DNA of 8,147 nucleotides from Acidobacteriota bacterium. Lineage in GTDB: Bacteria; Acidobacteriota; Blastocatellia; Pyrinomonadales; Pyrinomonadaceae. The stretch spans positions 1 to 8,147 of the forward strand of contig JAKOSS010000751.1 of the NCBI GenBank assembly GCA_029777145.1. Reading direction: 5' to 3'. Of this stretch, positions 1 through 5,634 are shown one piece after another. Position numbers and translations under genes: made by a program. The notes under the pieces were generated by a model, which searched no databases, was not told where the DNA came from, and was given only the letters and a program-made list of their open reading frames with translations. Numbering within the stretch: the first letter of the stretch is position 1; every line of letters starts with the position of its first letter.

Positions 1-109
1 GGAAAGAAATAGGAAAGGGCGAAGATGTCTTGATTGACGGGATCGTCGGATCAACGGTGCATCACACGCTTTTGGCGTGCGATCACGCCTGATCCGGGAT
101 CCCGAAACT

Positions 110-277
110 CTATGTCAGATCGCGGAGCGAATGGTCGGGAACCGATCGTTCGCGATCGACGCGATAAGTCGCGGGTGTCGGCGGCCGGGGGACAGCATAT
201 CCACCGATCAAAAGATATTCGGCATTATTCTCGTTCAGCAAACGCAAAAACTCTTTGAAGTCTTGCGGAATTCTCAT
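110..277 (-). pseudogene. Truncated/decayed nucleotidyltransferase N-terminus (MNT/AbiEii-like)
   Basis: Reading from ATG 277 on the minus strand, the first 29 residues (MRIPQDFKEFLRLLNENNAE, then YLLIGGYAV) match the start of the small nucleotidyltransferase family found in pairs with a short upstream protein. In that family GGYAV is followed by a His/Arg stretch and then the metal-binding Asp-x-Asp. Here the frame departs after Val29 (about position 191) into a Pro/Arg-rich run and stops at 110. Pieces that could be the missing parts appear in the other minus frames further down (IANDR near 150-165, a GIPD-like piece near 95-105), suggesting several small indels rather than a clean truncation. 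The catalytic Asp residues cannot be seen in frame, so the product should be inactive. ATG 292 is an alternative start. The start overlaps the upstream small gene by about 50 bases. The family match is from memory of its consensus; a short intact ORF of unknown function is the alternative. Confidence 0.5.
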
Positions 278-488
278 CATAACCGTACGCAACCTGACGC
301 ATCATTTCCATTGCTTCCAAACGCGTTTCGGGAGTTTGAGCGAGCCAATATGCTTTTTCGTCCGATTCGTGAATTGACGTGACCTTGACAACCTCGCGGG
401 CGACGACGCGAAATTCCCGCTCGCGAAAGACGCGCTTCGGTCGGTCGTCCTTTGAATTGCCGCAGCCACTCTGATCAGGAGAAAGCAA
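225..488 (-). CDS. Small protein of the type encoded beside nucleotidyltransferases
   Basis: The recognisable part is a Tyr-Trp segment followed by TPETRLEAMEMMRQ (residues 47-66 from this start), then YGYD (68-71) and ARLQR (75-79). This pattern is typical of 80-100 residue proteins lying immediately upstream of small nucleotidyltransferases, and a remnant of such a gene does follow, overlapping this stop by about 50 bases. No function is established that I can cite; an antitoxin-like or chaperone-like partner role is a guess. The start is uncertain. TTG 488 has GGAG seven bases upstream. TTG 524 gives 99 residues. An ATG at about 496 opens a different frame and stops after eight codons. Homology begins only near residue 33, so the first 30 residues may be untranslated or altered by a frameshift. 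Its partner is broken, so this may be a relic too. Confidence 0.45.
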   Translation of the reverse strand: MLSPDQSGCGNSKDDRPKRVFREREFRVVAREVVKVTSIHESDEKAYWLAQTPETRLEAMEMMRQVAYGYDENSARLQRVFAFAERE

Positions 489-524
489 GCGAATTCTCCA
501 TCTGATTCGTTGATCCGCCTTCAA

Positions 525-650
525 TTCAAATTCCGCAAGAATTCACTTTTCCAGCAAAAACCCAAATTCGAGCCGTTCAGATAGTGACTCTTCCCGAGTG
601 TTTACCAATAAAAGCACGCCAAAATTCAGTACTTCGATCGGTATCTTGCT
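525..650. other. Intergenic region upstream of the DUF1036 gene
   Basis: This A/T-richer gap lies between the divergent small minus-strand gene and the secreted DUF1036 gene. It should hold the promoter of the plus-strand run. I see no convincing -35/-10 pair and only a weak ACTC/GAGT inverted repeat at 587-599. There is no good Shine-Dalgarno sequence directly before ATG 651. Confidence 0.35.
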
Positions 651-1451
651 ATGAAAAAATCAAGACTCTTTTATGCGTTTGCAATACTATTCGGGAATTT
701 TCTTCTGATCCATCAGGCATCGGCTCAGGGGCTCGAAACAAACCCGCTGGTGGAGATCAAGAACTCGTCAGGCGAGACGCGGAAGATCTGCATGCACAAG
801 CCGCAGACGATCACGCTTTTTGCGATCGGCTGTGTAACTTTGAAAAACAACGAGTCGGTCTACTGGAACCGCGAAGGCGTTTTCACGCCGTTCAAGGTCA
901 AGGTATATACGGTGCAGAAGATCCTCGACAAATATCTTTACACACGCGATCTTCCGTCCGATACGGGAAAGATAATCATCGGAAGCGGCAAGCGGTTCGG
1001 CTTCAGCCGTTTCAAGAACATTGCCACCAAGTATGTCCTGAAAGTCTGCAATACGCGCTACCCCGACAAGGTGTATTTCGTTCTCGGATTTGAGACAAAC
1101 TACGGAACCTGGACGGAAGGTTGGTGGAATGTTGAAAAGGGCAAATGCATCGAGATCCCGGTCAGCCGGCGGCTCAAGGAAAAGCACAACATTCCTTACG
1201 GCACGCTTCCGCGAACTTTTTATTACGCGAGGACCTACTACGGAAAAGAGTCTCTATATTGGAGAGGCGGCGAGGGCGACGCCGGATTATGCATCAACAC
1301 TGCGAAGGCGTTTTCAAAGCTGCAGTTCAGACAAGACGGAACGAGCGTGAGGACTCCCGAACCATGCACGGCAACGAATGAAGAGATCGTCAAGTTCAGA
1401 CGCCTTCCGGATCCGTCAGTCAAGCAAGAGATTTATCGGCTCGATTTCTGA
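651..1451 (+). CDS. Secreted DUF1036 domain protein
   Basis: The 266-residue product starts with a clear Sec signal peptide: Lys-Lys, then a hydrophobic run ending QASAQ at residues 22-26, with likely cleavage after Ala25 or Gln26. Residues about 128-222 fit DUF1036. They contain LKVCN (130-134), TEGWWNVEKGKC (155-166), a tyrosine-rich YYARTYYG stretch (191-198) and a final Cys214, with Cys133, Cys166 and Cys214 possibly forming disulfides outside the cytoplasm. Residues 27-125 form a separate N-terminal part (VEIKNSSG, ICMHK, YLYTRDLP) that I do not recognise; it could be a diverged second copy of a similar fold. The biochemical function of DUF1036 is unknown. The gene lies 16 bases before the next secreted-protein gene and probably shares its transcript. 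ATG 651 was chosen because it sits directly before the signal peptide, although no strong ribosome binding site is visible. Confidence 0.85.
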   Translation: MKKSRLFYAFAILFGNFLLIHQASAQGLETNPLVEIKNSSGETRKICMHKPQTITLFAIGCVTLKNNESVYWNREGVFTPFKVKVYTVQKILDKYLYTRDLPSDTGKIIIGSGKRFGFSRFKNIATKYVLKVCNTRYPDKVYFVLGFETNYGTWTEGWWNVEKGKCIEIPVSRRLKEKHNIPYGTLPRTFYYARTYYGKESLYWRGGEGDAGLCINTAKAFSKLQFRQDGTSVRTPEPCTATNEEIVKFRRLPDPSVKQEIYRLDF

Positions 1452-1454
1452 GAT

Positions 1455-1460
1455 GAGGAG
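1455..1460 (+). promoter_or_regulatory. Ribosome binding site deciding the 1468 start
   Basis: GAGGAG lies seven bases before ATG 1468 and coincides with the in-frame ATG 1453 codon region. It argues that translation begins at 1468, directly at the signal peptide, rather than at 1453 or 1378. Confidence 0.6.
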
Positions 1461-1467
1461 AAAAAAG

Positions 1468-2310
1468 ATGAAAATACTGCTTTCCGCATTGCTGCTCTTA
1501 CTTTTGAATTTCAATTCGCAGGCCCAAAAGGAGATCGAGTTCAAGACGGTTTCGGGAAAGTTCGCGGAGTCGGCTTCGAAGTACGACCGAGAGAATGTCG
1601 TTGAATTTTTCAAGAAGGATCAGGCCGACGGACGATACAGTGCAGTCGTTTCGATTGATCGGGGCAAGGCCGCCATTGATCGTTTTCCTCTGCCGGATCC
1701 GGAATTTACCTGGTCGATCATGGAGCCGATGTCCGTATTTTTCGCGAATGTCGACGACGATCCCGACAACGAGCTTCTCATTATCGACCGGAACATGACC
1801 GGCGTCGGCCCGACCGGCAATGAGTACTTCTATCGAACGCGGGTTTACGATTGGACCGGATCGGATTTTCGTCATCTTGAAGATGTCAGCGAAAAGATCG
1901 GAACGGCGGATACGCCGGCCGCGGTGAAAGAAATTCTCAAGATCCCGACGGCGACGAAATCCCAAAAGCCCGACATCGCCGCCTTCAACGCAAAGATCAA
2001 AGATGCGGCGCGAAAGAAAGAGTTTTGGGTTGGAATGCCGACGCTCGTCGCGGCAATGTTCGTCGGGAAGTTCGGGGAAACGAAGGAGCGGACCATCACG
2101 ATCACCGCGCCGTCGTCGGAATCAGCCGATCGCCTGGATGTGGTCATTACGGATGATGGGATGGCCGACGATTCGGTTCGCAGCGTGCGGTTCAAATTAA
2201 TCCTGCGATCCGACGCGGCGGGCGTCTGGTATCTGGATTCGGCCGACAAAGCGCAGCGTTGCTGGCAAGGCCGCGGACACGAGGATTATTCGGGCGCTCC
2301 GTGTGTATAA
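1468..2310 (+). CDS. Secreted protein of unknown function with Cys-GRGH-Cys C-terminus
   Basis: The 280-residue product has a signal peptide (MKILLS, a poly-Leu core, and NSQAQ at residues 16-20). ATG 1468 was preferred over upstream in-frame starts at 1378 and 1453 because GAGGAG at 1455-1460 is correctly spaced and the signal peptide begins there. Residues 90-130 include an acidic NVDDDPDNELLIID segment (94-107), similar to FG-GAP/VCBS-like Asp-rich repeats, then a Tyr/Arg/Trp-rich stretch. Residues 190-255 look like a beta-rich domain. The end is distinctive: VWYLDSADKAQRCWQGRGHE (253-272) followed by a final Cys279. I recall similar cysteine-flanked CxxGRGH...C tails in exported uncharacterised proteins of Acidobacteriota and Cyanobacteria. 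Cys265 and Cys279 may form a disulfide. No enzymatic motif is evident. It sits between the DUF1036 gene and the DinB gene with gaps of 16 and 17 bases, suggesting one operon. Confidence 0.8.
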   Translation: MKILLSALLLLLLNFNSQAQKEIEFKTVSGKFAESASKYDRENVVEFFKKDQADGRYSAVVSIDRGKAAIDRFPLPDPEFTWSIMEPMSVFFANVDDDPDNELLIIDRNMTGVGPTGNEYFYRTRVYDWTGSDFRHLEDVSEKIGTADTPAAVKEILKIPTATKSQKPDIAAFNAKIKDAARKKEFWVGMPTLVAAMFVGKFGETKERTITITAPSSESADRLDVVITDDGMADDSVRSVRFKLILRSDAAGVWYLDSADKAQRCWQGRGHEDYSGAPCV

Positions 2311-2327
2311 TCCCTTCAACCGTGCAT

Positions 2328-2825
2328 ATGAGTCTTCAAAAACTGATCATCGATCTTGTCGAATTCAACGAATGGGCGAACCGTCGCTATCTCGAATGGT
2401 TGTCGCCGCAACCGGACGAGGTTCTCGGCCGCGAGATACCTTCGAGCTGTCCGAGCATTCTTCAAACGCTTAAGCATATCTGGGAAGCGCAGGAATATTG
2501 GTACGGGGTCGTCGCCGACAGCGAGGATTTCGTCCGCGTCTGGGAGATCGAGAGTCCGACGCGGCAGATGATCTTCGACGGTCTTTCTTCAAACTCGCGA
2601 AAACTCGCCGATTGTGTTCGAACGCTTTCTGAAAACGCGCTCGCAAAGAAGCAGCGGATCGAGAACGACTGGCTCAATTGCGAACTGACGAAGTACGAAT
2701 ACCTTCAGCAGGTTCTTAATCACGCGACTTATCACCGCGGACAGATCGTCACGATAGCCCACAACCTTGGGATCACCGGCGCACCCGGAACGGATTTTCT
2801 GATCTGGGCGACGCGCGGCGGTTAA
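2328..2825 (+). CDS. DinB superfamily protein
   Basis: The 165-residue product has the length and layout of DinB/YfiT-type four-helix proteins. It opens with LIIDLVEFNEWANRRYLEWL (residues 6-25), the usual first helix in which the protein positions a nearby Asn-x-Trp. The likely metal triad is His50 (in LKHIWEAQEYW) and His132 and His136 (in NHATYHRGQI, the HxxxH of the last helix). The family comprises metal-dependent proteins, some of them thiol-dependent S-transferases or DNA-damage-induced proteins; the substrate here cannot be told. It has no signal peptide, so it is cytoplasmic, unlike the two exported products encoded before it. ATG 2328 starts exactly at the conserved helix; the longer in-frame version from 2259 would overlap the previous gene and adds no homologous sequence. 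Confidence 0.88.
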   Translation: MSLQKLIIDLVEFNEWANRRYLEWLSPQPDEVLGREIPSSCPSILQTLKHIWEAQEYWYGVVADSEDFVRVWEIESPTRQMIFDGLSSNSRKLADCVRTLSENALAKKQRIENDWLNCELTKYEYLQQVLNHATYHRGQIVTIAHNLGITGAPGTDFLIWATRGG

Positions 2826-2845
2826 TATCAGATCAGCCAAAATAG

Positions 2846-2874
2846 TTGACATGATCGCGCCCAACTTTGATAAT
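2846..2874 (+). promoter_or_regulatory. Sigma-70-type promoter of the toxin-antitoxin operon
   Basis: A perfect TTGACA at 2846-2851 is followed by a 17-base spacer and GATAAT (five of six consensus bases) at 2869-2874. Transcription should start near 2881-2882, giving a leader of about 40 bases before ATG 2921. It is the best promoter match in the window and lies right after the DinB stop, separating this module from the upstream run. Confidence 0.75.
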
Positions 2875-2898
2875 TTGGGTGTACATTGTATGTCCAAA
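2874..2898 (+). promoter_or_regulatory. Inverted repeat at the transcription start, likely antitoxin operator
   Basis: A 25-base imperfect palindrome centres on T2886. Arms TTTGG (2874-2878) and CCAAA (2894-2898) surround TACA (2882-2885) and TGTA (2887-2890); only the three pairs at 2879-2881/2891-2893 do not match. It overlaps the last base of the -10 box and the predicted start site, where a ribbon-helix-helix antitoxin would block transcription. The same stretch also reads as two adjacent similar heptamers, TGTACAT and TGTATGT (2880-2893). Binding by the antitoxin is inferred from position and family. Confidence 0.6.
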
Positions 2899-2920
2899 AG
2901 TGGATTTGGGGGTTTGGGTT

Positions 2921-3334
2921 ATGATCAAAGCCAAAGAGAATCGTGACGATCGATTCAGCATTCGCGCAACCGCGAAGCAAAAGGAATTGATCGCGCATGC
3001 CGCTTCGCGAATCAATAAGACGATCAGTGAGTTTGTCTTGGAAAGCGCTCTCGAGGTTGCTGAAGCGTTGGAATTGGACAACGCCGACGTCGTGGTCAAT
3101 CGTGAAAAGTACAAGCAATTTCTGGCTGCGTTGGAAGACGACGAAGTAAAGCAGGTTCTGAATTTTGTTAAGGATTCCCGCAAGGAGAAACGATCAGCAT
3201 CTGCAAAATCGATATCGACCATCTTTGAAGAACTTTCCAATGAAGTTCGGCTCGATGACTGGAAGGAACTGCCCGTCGATGGGGCAGACAATCACGACCA
3301 TTACCTCTACGGGTCGGAAAAGAAAACGGAATGA
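2921..3334 (+). CDS. Two-part antitoxin: DUF1778 ribbon-helix-helix plus PIN-partner tail
   Basis: The 137-residue product opens with a DUF1778 (TacA-like) DNA-binding part. RFSIRATAKQKELIAHAASR (11-30) is the ribbon and first helix, KTISEFVLESALEVAE (33-48) the second helix, and VVNREKYKQFLAALED (58-73) the conserved tail of that family. A charged linker (74-97) leads to a second module: IFEELSNEVRLDDWKELPVD (101-120), then NHDHYLYG (124-131). This resembles small stand-alone antitoxins encoded before PIN-domain toxins (pattern WxxLPxD...DHYLYG). DUF1778 proteins are usually about 90-100 residues and usually partner GNAT toxins, so the extra tail and PIN partner are notable. ATG 2921 was chosen because the longer in-frame TTG 2867 lies inside the promoter. 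A G-rich run (2906-2912) may act as a weak ribosome binding site. It probably represses its own operon through the palindrome at 2874-2898. Confidence 0.85.
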   Translation: MIKAKENRDDRFSIRATAKQKELIAHAASRINKTISEFVLESALEVAEALELDNADVVVNREKYKQFLAALEDDEVKQVLNFVKDSRKEKRSASAKSISTIFEELSNEVRLDDWKELPVDGADNHDHYLYGSEKKTE

Positions 3335-3340
3335 ACCTCT

Positions 3341-3748
3341 ATGAATGAAATCCTCGCCGACACATTTTTTGGGATTGCCCTCGCCAATCCCGCAGATCAA
3401 TGGCTCAAAGCCGCGAAGCAGTTCAACGAAGAATATCCCGAGGCCCAGTTGGTCACTACCGAAGAGGTTTTGACTGAATTCTTGAATTACTATGCCGCAT
3501 CAGGACGGCTCCGGCGAAGTGTTGTCGGAGCGATGTGCGAGCAAGTATTGGCTCATCCGGACATCGCGGTCGTGTCTCAATCACACGATTCGTTTGCGAA
3601 CGGGCTGAACTTGTATCGTAAAAGAGCGGACAAAGGATACAGTCTGACTGATTGCATCTCGATGTCGCTGATGAATGAGCGCGGAATCCAAGTGGTCTTG
3701 ACGCACGATTATCACTTCGCGCAAGAAGGATTCACGATTTTACTTTAG
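3341..3748 (+). CDS. PIN-domain toxin ribonuclease (VapC-like)
   Basis: The 135-residue product has full PIN-domain length and acidic residues in the right order: Asp7 (in LADTFF), Glu42 or Glu46 (in TTEEVLTEFLN), Asp104 (in GYSLTDCISM) and Asp123 (in LTHDYHF). PIN toxins of type II modules are Mg2+/Mn2+-dependent ribonucleases that cut tRNA, rRNA or mRNA; the target here is unknown. The start lies six bases after the antitoxin stop with no clear Shine-Dalgarno, so translation is probably coupled to the antitoxin. All four catalytic positions are present, so the toxin looks active. Its last 17 bases overlap the end of the convergent esterase gene, so its transcript must terminate inside that gene. 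Confidence 0.92.
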   Translation: MNEILADTFFGIALANPADQWLKAAKQFNEEYPEAQLVTTEEVLTEFLNYYAASGRLRRSVVGAMCEQVLAHPDIAVVSQSHDSFANGLNLYRKRADKGYSLTDCISMSLMNERGIQVVLTHDYHFAQEGFTILL

Positions 3749-5351
3749 TTGGGTACGCGCCGACGCTCCTTCCCTTTTCCGAATAGAACTTCGCAAGCGG
3801 GTTCTTCCTGAGCAGGTTCAGGCCGCTGACGACGATCTTCGCGTTCAGTTCCGCGCCGGCGAGGCTCGTGTGCGTGTGAGGATCAGCGAAAAGCGGATCG
3901 ACCTTCTCGGCGCCCAGTTTGTCGTACTCCGCCGCGATCAGTTCGTTGAGATCGACGAACGCGACCTTCCGTTTCGCCGCCACTTCCCGCGCCCACAGTG
4001 CGTAATCGCTTGAGTTTCTGACGATCTTTCCGTCCTTCCAGATCTTCCGCGGAACCAAAGAACAGATCACCGGCGTCGCGGCCTTTGCACGTATTTCGTC
4101 GACGTACCTGGACAAATACCAGCCGAAGCTGTGGACCGTTTCGGTCTTATGACTGACGGGATCGTAGTATTCCTCCGAATCGTCGCCGGTTCCCGGAAAC
4201 GATCCCGATACACGCGCGACGTCGCGGTTCGATCCGCCGTCGTTGTGTCCGAATTGGATCAGCACGACATCACCCTTCTTGATCATGCGGAGAACCGCGT
4301 TCCAATAACCGAGAGTGATGTACGTGCGGCTGCTGAGTCCGCCGACCGCGCGGTTGACGACGTTGATCTTCTTCGGATCGAAAAACGTCGCGATCGGATC
4401 GCCCCAACCCCATTGACCTCCGGCACCGTCGCCCTTGCCGTTGCGGACCGTCGAATCGCCGACGAGAAAAAGGTTTGGCAGTTTCGGATCGGCAGGTTCC
4501 GGCAACGGTCGAAGCGGCGCCGGCCGCCTGATCTCCGCCTTCGGAATGGCGTCGCCTTTGTCGGAAAAGAAGCTGCATACAGAACAGTTGCGGATCGATT
4601 TCAGTCCTGAAACGACGAGCGACGCGTTGATCTCGGCCGCTTCGGGGCCGGTATGCGTGTGATCTTTCGGAAAAAGAGTCGCGACCTTCTGCTCGCCGAG
4701 TTGCTCGTAACGGTCGGCGACGAGGTTCGTGAGATCGATGAAATCGACGCCGCCGAGCTGCGCGAGCCGCGCGGCCCACGCGCTGAATTGACCCGAACCG
4801 CGTTCGACCTTTCCGTCTTTCCAGATGTTTCGAACCGTCAATGACAGGATCACCGGCGTCGCGCCTTTGGCACGCGTGTCGGCGATGAATTTCCGCATGT
4901 ACCAGCCGAATGTATGGACGGTTTCCTTCGTCCCGTCCGGCTTGGTGATCTCTCTTGATTCCTCGCCGAGACCGGGCAACGATCCGCGTGCGGGTTTCTG
5001 GTCAGCCGATCCGCCGTCGTTGTGGCCGAACTGGATCAGGACGACGTCGCCGGCTTTGATGTCTTCGAGCACCTTGTCCCACAAGCCTTCGGTGAAGAAA
5101 GTCCGGCTGCTGCGTCCGGCCCGCGCGCGGTTGACGACGTTGATCTTCGCCGGATCGAAGAACGACTTGAAAGGATCGCCCCAACCGAGACCGCCGTCCG
5201 CGTTGTTGTTTGCCGTTGAATCGCCGATGACGAACAGGCTCGGAAGCTTCGGATTGAGCGGCGTCGGCGACGGATTTTGGGCGTTTGCACCGAGTGCGGA
5301 TGCGATCAGGAAAAGGGCAAACAGCGCGACGGTTCGGTAGATATGTTTCAT
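3732..5351 (-). CDS. Secreted tandem SGNH/GDSL esterase (rhamnogalacturonan acetylesterase type)
   Basis: The 539-residue product has a signal peptide (MKHIYRTVALFALFLIASAL, then GANAQ, residues 1-25) and two SGNH-hydrolase domains, each about 230 residues. Domain 1 has GDST with Ser45, RAGRSSRTF (77-85), the GHND block (109-112) and DHTH with Asp230/His233. Domain 2 has GDST with Ser300, VGGLSSRTY (336-344), GHND (368-371) and the histidine block HTHT at 492-495. The closest type I recognise is the rhamnogalacturonan acetylesterase group (CE12), which removes acetyl groups from pectin backbones outside the cell. In domain 2 the Asp normally just before HTHT is Pro491, with Asp490 one residue earlier, so its dyad may be altered. 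The domains are joined by a Pro-rich linker (about 269-290). ATG 5351 or 5357 starts just before the signal peptide; 5396 is less likely. It lies back to back with the CE15 gene. Confidence 0.88.
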   Translation of the reverse strand: MKHIYRTVALFALFLIASALGANAQNPSPTPLNPKLPSLFVIGDSTANNNADGGLGWGDPFKSFFDPAKINVVNRARAGRSSRTFFTEGLWDKVLEDIKAGDVVLIQFGHNDGGSADQKPARGSLPGLGEESREITKPDGTKETVHTFGWYMRKFIADTRAKGATPVILSLTVRNIWKDGKVERGSGQFSAWAARLAQLGGVDFIDLTNLVADRYEQLGEQKVATLFPKDHTHTGPEAAEINASLVVSGLKSIRNCSVCSFFSDKGDAIPKAEIRRPAPLRPLPEPADPKLPNLFLVGDSTVRNGKGDGAGGQWGWGDPIATFFDPKKINVVNRAVGGLSSRTYITLGYWNAVLRMIKKGDVVLIQFGHNDGGSNRDVARVSGSFPGTGDDSEEYYDPVSHKTETVHSFGWYLSRYVDEIRAKAATPVICSLVPRKIWKDGKIVRNSSDYALWAREVAAKRKVAFVDLNELIAAEYDKLGAEKVDPLFADPHTHTSLAGAELNAKIVVSGLNLLRKNPLAKFYSEKGRSVGAYPTKVKS

Positions 5352-5634
5352 GTTCATTTCGATTGCACCGGCGACCATTGCGACCGCTCCGACCAAAAAT
5401 TGGGTATAATGCGATTTCTAAGTTAAACGATTAATTCTACATTACACATCACGGGATTCGCCCGCGAATTCTCGCGGATCGGCGCGTATGAGACAAAGTA
5501 ATTTGCCATCCGGCGCGGAAAGTGTCGAGAATGAAAACGCTGAACGGACGGTAGAATCGCGATTCCGCAGCGGTTCTCGGAATCAGCGTCAGTTTGCGAA
5601 AATTGGCGGGCACGCACCGCCGCCGAGGATTCAT
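5352..5634. other. Divergent intergenic region between the two esterase genes
   Basis: About 280 bases separate the two oppositely oriented esterase starts and should hold both promoters. Visible elements are an A/T-rich core (5391-5440) and a six-base-pair hairpin or palindrome, CCGCGA/TCGCGG around ATTC, at 5462-5477. An open frame from 5488 runs into the CE15 gene, but its first 49 codons look like untranslated leader. I see no small gene or riboswitch that I can name. Confidence 0.4.
5405..5410 (+). promoter_or_regulatory. Possible -10 box for the CE15 gene
   Basis: A perfect TATAAT hexamer lies in the A/T-rich part of the divergent region on the plus strand. No -35 box is found at 16-18 bases; TTGCGA at 5378-5383 would need a 21-base spacer. 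A start here would give a leader of more than 200 bases. The hexamer could be chance. Confidence 0.25.

Noticed and set aside
3..92. Plus-strand frame ending at 92 with a GKGEDVLIDGIVGST segment, loosely like the end of a proline-racemase-type protein
   Set aside because: Only about 29 residues are visible, the last ten do not fit that family, and the minus strand here better fits a decayed nucleotidyltransferase.
34..382. Plus-strand open frames at 34-258 and 77-382
   Set aside because: Low-complexity Arg/Ser-rich translations with no family match, opposite to the minus-strand remnants.
584..1093. Plus-strand open frame of 169 residues overlapping the DUF1036 gene
   Set aside because: It is in another frame of a gene with a clear signal peptide and domain; its translation is Arg/Gln-rich and lacks motifs.
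2867..2920. N-terminal extension of the antitoxin from TTG 2867
   Set aside because: The TTG overlaps the -10 box, so it would be upstream of the transcript; ATG 2921 fits the DUF1778 start.
4131..4779. Long open frames on both strands within the tandem esterase gene
   Set aside because: They are shadow frames of a high-GC coding region whose own frame has two full SGNH domains.
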